The notes beneath the pieces are model-generated. The model saw only the letters and a program-made list of their open reading frames with translations, made no database searches and was not told where the DNA came from. From positions 1 to 6,790 of the forward strand of contig DBBB01000180.1 of assembly GCA_002291985.1 (NCBI GenBank): 6,790 bases of DNA, read 5' to 3'. Source of the stretch: Firmicutes bacterium UBA995. GTDB lineage: Bacteria > Bacillota > Sulfobacillia > UBA995. Every line of letters begins with the position of its first letter. Within the stretch, counting starts at the first letter, position 1. This document shows positions 1-4,883 of this stretch, in pieces. A program made the translations under genes and the position numbers.

Positions 1-369
1 GGGAATGCCCTCTTTGAGGGCGATGGCGATCTCCGACAGGGTGCCGAAGCCGCCGGCTATGGCGATCACGGCGGACGCGGCCCGCACGACCAGGGCATTG
101 CGGGCGACGCCGAGACCGGTGGGCAGCAGGACCGTCAGGTGGGCATTGGCCTGGCTGTCGTCCGTTCCCGGGAGGATGCCCACGGTGATGCCGCCCCGGC
201 TCCGGGCGCCCCGGGAAGCAGCCTCCATGACCCCTCCCCTGCCGCCGGTGACCAGCACCGCCCCGGCTTCGGCGATGAGTCGGCCGGCCTCTTCGGCCAG
301 CGCGGCGATGGTGCTGTCGCACTCGGCCGCACCGACGACGGCAAGCTGGAGGGGGCGGCGCCCAGTCAT
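1..369 (-). CDS. TIGR00725-like SLOG/LOG-superfamily nucleotide-binding protein, partial (C-terminus beyond left edge)
   Basis: The first 123 residues of a Rossmann-like SLOG protein are present and the reading frame stays open to base 1. An N-terminal beta strand (LQLAVVG, residues 7-13) is followed by the family's glycine loop GGRGGVMEA (42-50), a VGILPG strand/turn (63-68), and the hallmark GGFGTLSE motif (106-113) after a GVARNALVVRAA helix (87-98). In LOG phosphoribohydrolases the equivalent GGxGTxxE and RN residues bind a nucleotide phosphate and contribute catalysis. TIGR00725-like relatives also include molybdenum-cofactor carrier proteins, so enzyme activity cannot be assumed. The family is usually about 150-170 aa, so roughly 30-50 residues are missing. 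The ATG (369-367) overlaps the stop of the MoaD-like gene (ATGA), which implies translational coupling. The ATG was chosen because beta-1 begins six residues later and no alternative start lies upstream in frame. The family call is firm; the substrate is unknown. Confidence 0.88.
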   Translation of the reverse strand, partial: MTGRRPLQLAVVGAAECDSTIAALAEEAGRLIAEAGAVLVTGGRGGVMEAASRGARSRGGITVGILPGTDDSQANAHLTVLLPTGLGVARNALVVRAASAVIAIAGGFGTLSEIAIALKEGIP

Positions 370-605
370 CCTCCGGCAGTGGGTGAGATCAGGATGATTT
401 CGGCGTCCCCGGCGATCTCTTCATCGAGGGAAGCGGGGCGGCCGTTCACGTGGGCCCTCATGATGAGATGGGGGTCCACTCCGAGCTGTCGAATTGCCTC
501 GCGGATTCTCAGGGGCCGGGGCAACTCCAGGGAGTGTTCCCGCTTACCGTCGGGAAAGTAGGAGGCGCTATGGCCGAGGACGACGATGCGCACGCTGATG
601 GGCAT
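366..605 (-). CDS. MoaD/ThiS-like beta-grasp protein with C-terminal diglycine
   Basis: This 79-aa protein has the size and pattern of a ubiquitin-like sulfur carrier. It starts with a strand (VRIVVLG, residues 5-11), followed by a second strand, a helix at about 34-42 (REAIRQLGV), the VNG turn (53-55), the acidic stretch DEEIAGDAEIILISP (61-75), and a terminal Gly78-Gly79. In MoaD and ThiS the C-terminal Gly is adenylated by an E1-like enzyme (MoeB/ThiF) and converted to a thiocarboxylate that donates sulfur for molybdopterin or thiazole synthesis. None of the partner genes (moaE, moeB, thiF, thiG) is visible here, so the pathway is not assigned. It sits 3 nt after the upstream hypothetical gene and overlaps the SLOG gene by 4 nt, so the three probably form one transcript. 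The ATG at 605-603 has a GAGG about 10 nt upstream. The fold call is likely; the biochemical role is open. Confidence 0.85.
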   Translation of the reverse strand: MPISVRIVVLGHSASYFPDGKREHSLELPRPLRIREAIRQLGVDPHLIMRAHVNGRPASLDEEIAGDAEIILISPTAGG

Positions 606-608
606 GCT

Positions 609-977
609 TCACGCGCCTCGGCGATGCGGACGGGTAGGTTGGCCGCTCGGCAGGGGCTGGGTCTCGAGCAGGCGCTCGAGGTGGCGGATCACCGTGTCGG
701 TGTCTTCCGCGCCCGTGTACAGTAACGGCTGACACGGAAGCTGATCGAGGAAGCGCAGCGTATCCCGGGTCAGGTGGATAATGGTGCGCAGGGAGCGGCG
801 GATCTCCCCATCCATGTCGAGTTTGGGAGCGGAGCCGGGCGGCGGCTCATCCCTGTCGCCGCGCAAGTGCCTGGGCGGCGACCGGTCGACTTCCAGCAAG
901 AACTGAGCGTATTCGGCCGCGCGGGCAACTTCCGCCAGGCGTTCGGCGACGATTCCTACCCGGAGGAATTTCGTCAC
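609..977 (-). CDS. hypothetical protein, 122 aa, upstream of MoaD-like gene
   Basis: I do not recognise this family. The protein looks cytosolic, with no signal peptide or membrane segment. It has a helical N-terminus (VGIVAERLAEVARAAEYAQF, about residues 7-26), a proline- and charge-rich linker (about 34-50), a second helical region (EIRRSLRTIIHLTRDTLRFL, about 57-76), a short strand-like stretch LLYTGAEDTDT (about 84-94), a helix (VIRHLERLLE, about 95-104), and a basic, proline-rich tail. The GTG at 977-975 is preferred because a strong GGGGAGG lies 7 nt upstream. An ATG at 1019 would add 14 residues rich in Gly and charge, with only a distant, weak GAAGGG, and it would bury the ribosome site inside the gene. 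The stop is 3 nt before the MoaD-like start, which favours a shared transcript and supports the gene being real. Function unknown. Confidence 0.6.
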   Translation of the reverse strand: MTKFLRVGIVAERLAEVARAAEYAQFLLEVDRSPPRHLRGDRDEPPPGSAPKLDMDGEIRRSLRTIIHLTRDTLRFLDQLPCQPLLYTGAEDTDTVIRHLERLLETQPLPSGQPTRPHRRGA

Positions 978-984
978 GGCCTTG

Positions 985-991
985 CCTCCCC
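985..991 (-). promoter_or_regulatory. ribosome binding site for the 122-aa hypothetical gene
   Basis: GGGGAGG on the minus strand is 7 nt upstream of GTG 977-975. It decides the shorter start over the ATG at 1019. Confidence 0.6.
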
Positions 992-1115
992 TGCCCTCTC
1001 CATCGGCAAGATTCGTCATCAGCTATGGTTTCCCTTCGTTGCAGAGAAACCGGCTCGCGGGCGAGGGTCCGTCCTCTGATCTTCTAAACCGCCCGGGTGA
1101 AGGCTTATGCCGGAT

Positions 1116-1418
1116 TCAGATCTTGACCGCCGTGCCGTAGGCGGTCAGCGCCGCGACCCCGGTGGTCACGGTGGCGCTGGCGAGCCGGAAGCCGATCACG
1201 GCATTGGCTCCCAGCTTCTCGGCCTCGGCGACCATCTGTCTGATCGCTTCCTCCCGCGCATCATCAACCATCGCCTTGTACTCCGTCACCTGGCCGCCGG
1301 TCAGCTTGCGGATCTCGGCCATGATGTCCCGACCGAGGTGACGGGCGCGCAGGCTGTTGCCTTGAACCAGTCCCAGTACCTTGTAGTCCACTTTCAAATC
1401 CACCGTCGAGATGAGCAT
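1116..1418 (-). CDS. YbjQ/UPF0145 family protein
   Basis: This 100-aa protein matches the YbjQ/UPF0145 (DUF74, 'heavy-metal-binding domain') family over its full length. Seen in order are an N-terminal strand (MLISTVDLKVDYKVLGLVQG, residues 1-20), a basic helix segment with the family's RDIMAEIRKLTGGQVTEY (30-47), an AREEAIRQMVAEAEKLGANAVIGF block (54-77), and a final strand with YGTAVKI (94-100). Members form pentameric or related ring-like oligomers in available structures, and a role in metal or stress response has been suggested but not proven. The ATG at 1418-1416 was chosen because GGGAGG sits 7 nt upstream and family similarity begins exactly there. The open frame continues upstream to 1520, but that part overlaps the permease gene and has no similarity. 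It starts 17 nt after the permease stop, so it is most likely the last gene of the GntR-ABC operon. Confidence 0.9.
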   Translation of the reverse strand: MLISTVDLKVDYKVLGLVQGNSLRARHLGRDIMAEIRKLTGGQVTEYKAMVDDAREEAIRQMVAEAEKLGANAVIGFRLASATVTTGVAALTAYGTAVKI

Positions 1419-1425
1419 CACCGAT

Positions 1426-1431
1426 CCTCCC
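1426..1431 (-). promoter_or_regulatory. ribosome binding site for the YbjQ-family gene
   Basis: GGGAGG on the minus strand is 7 nt before ATG 1418-1416. It excludes the longer in-frame upstream starts. Confidence 0.7.
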
Positions 1432-1435
1432 TTCT

Positions 1436-2260
1436 TCACAACTCCCGCGTTTGCAGGCGCCGGTGGGCTGCCAACAGCACCAGGGCGCTCAGAGCGATGC
1501 AGGCAAAGACAAAATCCCACTCAACCGCACCATGGGCGAAGGTGTGGCCGGCGGCCATTCGCCAGAAGAAGTGCAGTTGCTGGGCCAGGTCCGTCGAAAT
1601 CGGCCGGAGGACGACCGGCAGCAGGAAAAGGAATGCGGCGACGACCGCCATGAATCCTCCCGCGCGGAGCGGTTCGCTCGCCTGGACGGAGGCGAAGGTC
1701 GTCAGGGCAAGGAGGAAAGCGGTTCCCGCCAGGGTAGCCGGTAGTCCCGCCAGAAACCACCCCACGGGGACTTCGTGCCCCGCGGCAAAGGTCCCGGCGA
1801 GGGCGGCGGCCGTGCCGGCGGCCGCGCCGGCCCACAGGACGGCAAGGACGACGACGTACTTGACGAGCATGATGTGCAGCCGGCTCACCGGTTTGGAGAA
1901 GAGGAAACCGGATGTGCGCCTGCTCACTTCCCCGGCCAGCAGCCCTGCACCGAAAATGATGGTCAGTACCAGCATGTACTGAAACAGGTTCTTTCCGTAC
2001 CAGTTGCTCCAGATATACAGGGAATAACTTGCGAGCTGTGCCTGGAGCGCCTCGCCGAGGGAACCGGGCAGAGTTTGCATGCCGGCCGGCCCCAGCAGCC
2101 CTCCCAGCCAGTCGTACGTGGGTCCGAGGATGGCGCCCGTCACCCCGCACAGGAGGGTGCCGAGCACGACCTTCCAGCGGCTCTCACGCCACTCCTTTCT
2201 TGCCAGTGCACGGCAAGGGCGCCGTGTGCCCGGTGATGCGGTGATCCGGTCCGAATGCAT
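1436..2260 (-). CDS. ABC-2 type transporter permease subunit
   Basis: This 274-aa integral membrane protein has about six hydrophobic segments: residues about 31-48, 95-111, 131-160, 167-190, 201-219 and 249-266. A basic, amphipathic N-terminus carries ARKEWRESRWK (20-30). The motif GEVSRRTSGFLFSKPVSRLHIMLVKY (110-135) is the conserved cytosolic loop of ABC-2 exporters, normally ExxxGTxxxLLxxPVSR. The protein should form the membrane pore for the ATPase encoded just upstream. Two starts are possible. A GTG at 2296-2294 overlaps the ATPase stop by 4 nt but lacks a visible ribosome site. The ATG at 2260-2258 has GAGGGGG 5 nt upstream and is preferred. With the ATG the gap to the ATPase is 32 nt. 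YtrA-regulated transporters of this type are linked to cell-envelope antibiotics in Bacillus, but the substrate here cannot be read from the sequence. Confidence 0.88.
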   Translation of the reverse strand: MHSDRITASPGTRRPCRALARKEWRESRWKVVLGTLLCGVTGAILGPTYDWLGGLLGPAGMQTLPGSLGEALQAQLASYSLYIWSNWYGKNLFQYMLVLTIIFGAGLLAGEVSRRTSGFLFSKPVSRLHIMLVKYVVVLAVLWAGAAAGTAAALAGTFAAGHEVPVGWFLAGLPATLAGTAFLLALTTFASVQASEPLRAGGFMAVVAAFLFLLPVVLRPISTDLAQQLHFFWRMAAGHTFAHGAVEWDFVFACIALSALVLLAAHRRLQTREL

Positions 2261-2265
2261 GGGGA

Positions 2266-2272
2266 CCCCCTC
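2266..2272 (-). promoter_or_regulatory. ribosome binding site for the ABC permease
   Basis: GAGGGGG on the minus strand is 5 nt before ATG 2260-2258. The competing GTG at 2296 has no comparable site. Confidence 0.55.
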
Positions 2273-2292
2273 TTTCCCAGCGCTGCTGCGCT

Positions 2293-3210
2293 TCACCTGT
2301 TTTCAGAGGCCGACCGCCCCCTGCTGTCCTGGGCATAGTGGACGAAGGTTTCCTCGAGCGTCATCTCCAGGACCTCCATCGCGAACAGCGGGTGGCGGTT
2401 GAGGGCGGCCAGGACTTCCTCGAGGTCAGAGCTCACCGTCAGCAGGTAACTCGAGCCCTGGCGCTCGACGCCGGCGATGGCGGGATGCTTGAAGGCGGCA
2501 GCCGGGGGCTCGCCCTGGAATACCACCCGCACGCGCTTGTGGGACGTCTTCAGCGCATCGATGTCGCGCACCGTCAGCAGTTTCCCCCGGGCGATGATGC
2601 CGACCCGGTCGACGATGCGCTCGACCTCGCTCAGGATATGCGATGAGAGCAGGACGCTCTGCTCCGGCCCGATGGCCTCGCCCATTATGGTGGACAGGAA
2701 ATCCCTGCGGGCCAGGGGATCGAGGCCACTGGTGGGCTCGTCGAGGATGAGCAGGGGCGGTCGGGGCCCCATGGCCAGCACCAGGGCAAGCTGGCTACGC
2801 ATTCCCTTGGACAGCGTGCCGACGCGGGCGTACGCGGGCAACTGAAAGATCTCGACCATGCGGAGGGCAAGTTGCCGATCCCAGGTGGGATAGAAAGATC
2901 GGGTGAACTCCATGCAGTCGGTGACGTTCATGTAGTCGTACATGGGCTGGTCCTCGCCCACGAAGCCGACCAGTTCGCGGAGGGACGCTCCCGCTTTCGA
3001 AGACTCCCGGCCGAGGATCTCCATCGTGCCGCCCGACGGTCGGCTCAAGCCCAGCAACATGCGTATGGTGGTGGTCTTGCCGGCGCCGTTGGGCCCGATG
3101 AGACCGTACACCTCACCCTTGCGCACCTCGAGGTCGAGCCCATCCACTGCCTGCACCAACCCGAACCGCTTGCTCAGCCCGCGCGTCTTGATGGCGAGTT
3201 CCTCCGTCAT
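2293..3210 (-). CDS. ABC transporter ATP-binding protein (YtrB-like)
   Basis: This 305-aa ATPase carries every nucleotide-binding motif: Walker A GPNGAGKTT (residues 39-47), a Q-loop region around GFVGEDQP (82-89), an LSKGM-type signature (133-137, the variant usual in this export subgroup in place of LSGGQ), Walker B LLILDEPTSGLDP (153-165), and the H-loop His191 in SSHILSE. After about residue 210 there is the C-terminal extension typical of ABC-2 exporter ATPases, ending in a conserved-looking LEMTLEETFVHYA helix (281-293). It should energise the adjacent permease, presumably for export. The segment FYPTWDRQLALRMVEIF (107-123) resembles YtrB-like proteins encoded beside YtrA-type regulators. 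The ATG at 3210-3208 overlaps the regulator's stop (ATGA), and a GGAGGGAG stretch precedes it. Family call very secure; substrate unknown. Confidence 0.96.
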   Translation of the reverse strand: MTEELAIKTRGLSKRFGLVQAVDGLDLEVRKGEVYGLIGPNGAGKTTTIRMLLGLSRPSGGTMEILGRESSKAGASLRELVGFVGEDQPMYDYMNVTDCMEFTRSFYPTWDRQLALRMVEIFQLPAYARVGTLSKGMRSQLALVLAMGPRPPLLILDEPTSGLDPLARRDFLSTIMGEAIGPEQSVLLSSHILSEVERIVDRVGIIARGKLLTVRDIDALKTSHKRVRVVFQGEPPAAAFKHPAIAGVERQGSSYLLTVSSDLEEVLAALNRHPLFAMEVLEMTLEETFVHYAQDSRGRSASENR

Positions 3211-3632
3211 GTGCGCTCTCCCTCCCCCGGCACCGGTCCGGACCTCTCCCTTTCAAGCCGCCACAGGACGCCCAGGGCCTCGGCCGTAGTCGCATTCAAG
3301 CGACGGATCTCCTCGAGGAACCTGGCGGCTGCTGCCTCCAGGGCGGTTTCTCTGAGCCCAACCTGGGCTTTCTCTTCTGTAATGACGCCGACAAACGTCC
3401 CCACGCCCCTGCGAGGATCGATGTAACCCTCTTGCTCGAGTTCGCGATAGGCACGAGCAACCGTGTTGGGGTTGACCACCAGGTGGGCCGCCATCCGCCG
3501 GACGGTGGGTAGTTGCTGGCCCGGCCCCAGGACCCTTCCCCGTATGGCCCGGCGTAGTTGATCCTTGATCTGCAGGTAAATGGGCATTCCCGAACTCGGG
3601 TTCACATGAAGCCAGATGTCCGAGCCTTCCAT
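3207..3632 (-). CDS. GntR-family transcriptional regulator, YtrA subfamily
   Basis: This 141-aa protein has an N-terminal GntR winged helix-turn-helix at about residues 10-80. It shows the signature PIYLQIKDQLRRAI (17-30), GPGQQLPTVRRMAAHLVVNPNTVARAYRELEQEG (36-69), and the wing GVGTFVG (76-82). The remaining helix of about 55 residues is the short dimerisation tail that defines the YtrA subfamily; there is no large effector domain. YtrA-type proteins repress their own operon, which usually encodes an ABC transporter, and that arrangement is present here: the stop overlaps the ATPase ATG by 4 nt. An ATG at 3656 would add eight residues but has a weak ribosome site and would leave a leader of only about 16 nt. 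The ATG at 3632 has AGGGAG 6 nt upstream and is preferred. An inverted repeat over the -10 element upstream is the likely autoregulatory target. Confidence 0.93.
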   Translation of the reverse strand: MEGSDIWLHVNPSSGMPIYLQIKDQLRRAIRGRVLGPGQQLPTVRRMAAHLVVNPNTVARAYRELEQEGYIDPRRGVGTFVGVITEEKAQVGLRETALEAAAARFLEEIRRLNATTAEALGVLWRLERERSGPVPGEGERT

Positions 3633-3638
3633 GGGCCT

Positions 3639-3644
3639 CTCCCT
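3639..3644 (-). promoter_or_regulatory. ribosome binding site for the GntR regulator
   Basis: AGGGAG on the minus strand is 6 nt before ATG 3632-3630. It favours this start over the ATG at 3656. Confidence 0.55.
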
Positions 3645-3666
3645 GCCCGGTGGCATTGCTGCCTAA

Positions 3667-3686
3667 TGTACTAGAACAATAATACA
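3667..3686 (-). promoter_or_regulatory. probable operator for the YtrA-type GntR regulator
   Basis: On the minus strand the inverted repeat TGTATTA-N6-TAGTACA has 7-bp half-sites that match at six of seven positions. It lies 34 nt upstream of the regulator's preferred ATG and covers the -10 element. Short TGTA...TACA palindromes are typical of YtrA-subfamily operators. Assigning it to this regulator is inference from position and form. Confidence 0.7.
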
Positions 3687-3708
3687 GTGTCGGCAGGGGT
3701 TCCGTCAA
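3679..3708 (-). promoter_or_regulatory. sigma70/sigmaA-type promoter of the GntR-ABC operon
   Basis: On the minus strand, TTGACG (3708-3703) and TATTAT (3684-3679) are separated by 18 nt, each matching five of six consensus positions. Transcription would start near 3672, giving a leader of about 40 nt to the ATG at 3632. The AT-rich -10 stands out in a GC-rich background, and it is overlapped by the operator, which fits repression by blocking polymerase. Confidence 0.7.
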
Positions 3709-3818
3709 TGGGCTTCTCAGCACGTAAGGGAGGCCCCGGCGGGCGGCGAATATGGCAAGCAAGATCAGGATGGCGTGGCGGCCGTAAGCCGAAGGCTGCC
3801 AGGGTATGCATGAATTGT

Positions 3819-4883
3819 TCAGTGCAGCGGCCATCGCCGACCGTGGATGGCGATCGCAAGGTCGATGCGCCGGGCCACCTCCTGAGAAGGTGCTGATTTC
3901 CCGATCGGCCCTCCGGGCACATCTCCTCCCGCTATCCCGAGTTCGCCGATGGCGTCGAGGACGGCCAGCATGCACCAGCCGAGGGCTTCCTCGTGGTAGC
4001 CCCCTTCGAGCACGGCGATGACTCTCCCGCCGGCGCACTCCCCCGCCAGGTCCCGCATCCGGGCCGCGAGTTGATGGTAGCCTGATGCGGTCAAGCGCAT
4101 GCTGCCCAGCGGGTCGGCGAAGTGGCCGTCGTGACCCGAAGAGATGAGCACGAGCTGGGGGCGATAGGCCCGGGCTATGGGCAGGAAGAGGCGGTCGAAG
4201 GCGGCAAGGAGATCCTCATCCCCCCCTCCCGGAGGCAGGGGTAGATTGATGTTGTAGCCCTCCCCCTCGCCTTCGCCCGTGTCGGTGAGTTCTCCCGTGC
4301 CCGGGTACAGGGGGCTCTGGTGGATGGACATGTACAGCACGTCGCTGCGACCATAGAAGACCGACTCGGTGCCGTTGCCGTGGTGTACATCCCAGTCGAC
4401 GATCAACACCCGCTCCACGTGGTGGTGTTCGAGCGCATGGCAGGCGGCGACGGCCACGTTATTGAGCAGGCAGAACCCGGTGCCCCTGCCGGGAAAGGCA
4501 TGATGTCCGGGAGGGCGCACCAGGCACAGGGAAGCGCCAGGGCCCGACGTCGAAAACGCGGCATCCACGGCCGCGAGGCATCCGCCTGCAGCCAGTCTAG
4601 CCGCCTCGTAGCTCCGGGAAGTGACCACCGTATCCCGGTCCAGGTAGCCGCCGCCCCTTCCCGCAAGAGTCTCGAGGAGGCGGAGATAGCCCTCGTGGTG
4701 GACCCGCCGCAGCTCGCGGTCAGTGGCAGGGCGGGCCGCAAGGAGCTTTACCAGGTCGTGTACCCGGGAGGACGCAAAACGGTCGAGGACGCCCCGCAAT
4801 CGCTCCGGGCTCTCCGGCCAGTTGCCGGGAGCATGCTCGAGATAAGCGGGATCGGTCACCAGGCCGGGCCGACATCGCGTCAT
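3819..4883 (-). CDS. histone deacetylase family (arginase/deacetylase fold) Zn-dependent amidohydrolase
   Basis: This 354-aa protein is a full-length bacterial class II-like HDAC homologue. Visible are the catalytic pair in RPPGHHA (His127, His128), GFCLLNNVAVAA (136-147), the zinc ligands Asp165 and His167 in DWDVHHGNGTE, the third ligand Asp252 in SGHDGHFADPLGSM, and the transition-state Tyr296 in EGGYH. All expected catalytic residues are therefore present. Family members remove acetyl or acyl groups from lysine side chains, polyamines or other amines; bacterial AcuC-like members are associated with acetoin use. Nothing here distinguishes these substrates. The residue before Asp252 is His251, where Phe or Tyr is common. 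The C-terminal 40 residues are less conserved. The ATG at 4883-4881 overlaps the transporter's stop (ATGA), and GAGGG lies about 8 nt upstream within the transporter's Gly/Glu-rich tail, so the two are co-translated. It is likely a cytosolic enzyme acting on something the transporter moves. Confidence 0.96.
   Translation of the reverse strand: MTRCRPGLVTDPAYLEHAPGNWPESPERLRGVLDRFASSRVHDLVKLLAARPATDRELRRVHHEGYLRLLETLAGRGGGYLDRDTVVTSRSYEAARLAAGGCLAAVDAAFSTSGPGASLCLVRPPGHHAFPGRGTGFCLLNNVAVAACHALEHHHVERVLIVDWDVHHGNGTESVFYGRSDVLYMSIHQSPLYPGTGELTDTGEGEGEGYNINLPLPPGGGDEDLLAAFDRLFLPIARAYRPQLVLISSGHDGHFADPLGSMRLTASGYHQLAARMRDLAGECAGGRVIAVLEGGYHEEALGWCMLAVLDAIGELGIAGGDVPGGPIGKSAPSQEVARRIDLAIAIHGRRWPLH

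Noticed and set aside
1020..1115. Search for a promoter or terminator between the YbjQ-family gene and the hypothetical gene
   Set aside because: Only a minor CTCG-CCCG-CGAG hairpin and poor -10-like strings are visible; nothing meets a reasonable standard. Whether the third cluster has its own promoter is undetermined.
1419..1520. N-terminal extension of the YbjQ-family gene by 34 residues
   Set aside because: It would overlap the permease by 85 nt and lacks family similarity, and a good ribosome site directly precedes the ATG at 1418.
1107..1982. Long plus-strand open frame (291 codons)
   Set aside because: It lies antisense to the YbjQ-family gene and the ABC permease. Its translation is low-complexity, rich in Arg, Ala and Pro, with no recognisable domain, as expected of a shadow frame in GC-rich DNA.
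3777..3800. Possible terminator hairpin after the deacetylase gene
   Set aside because: The 7-bp arms contain an A-C mismatch on the relevant strand, the loop is 10 nt, and no T-run follows. It may form a weak structure but is not a supported rho-independent terminator.
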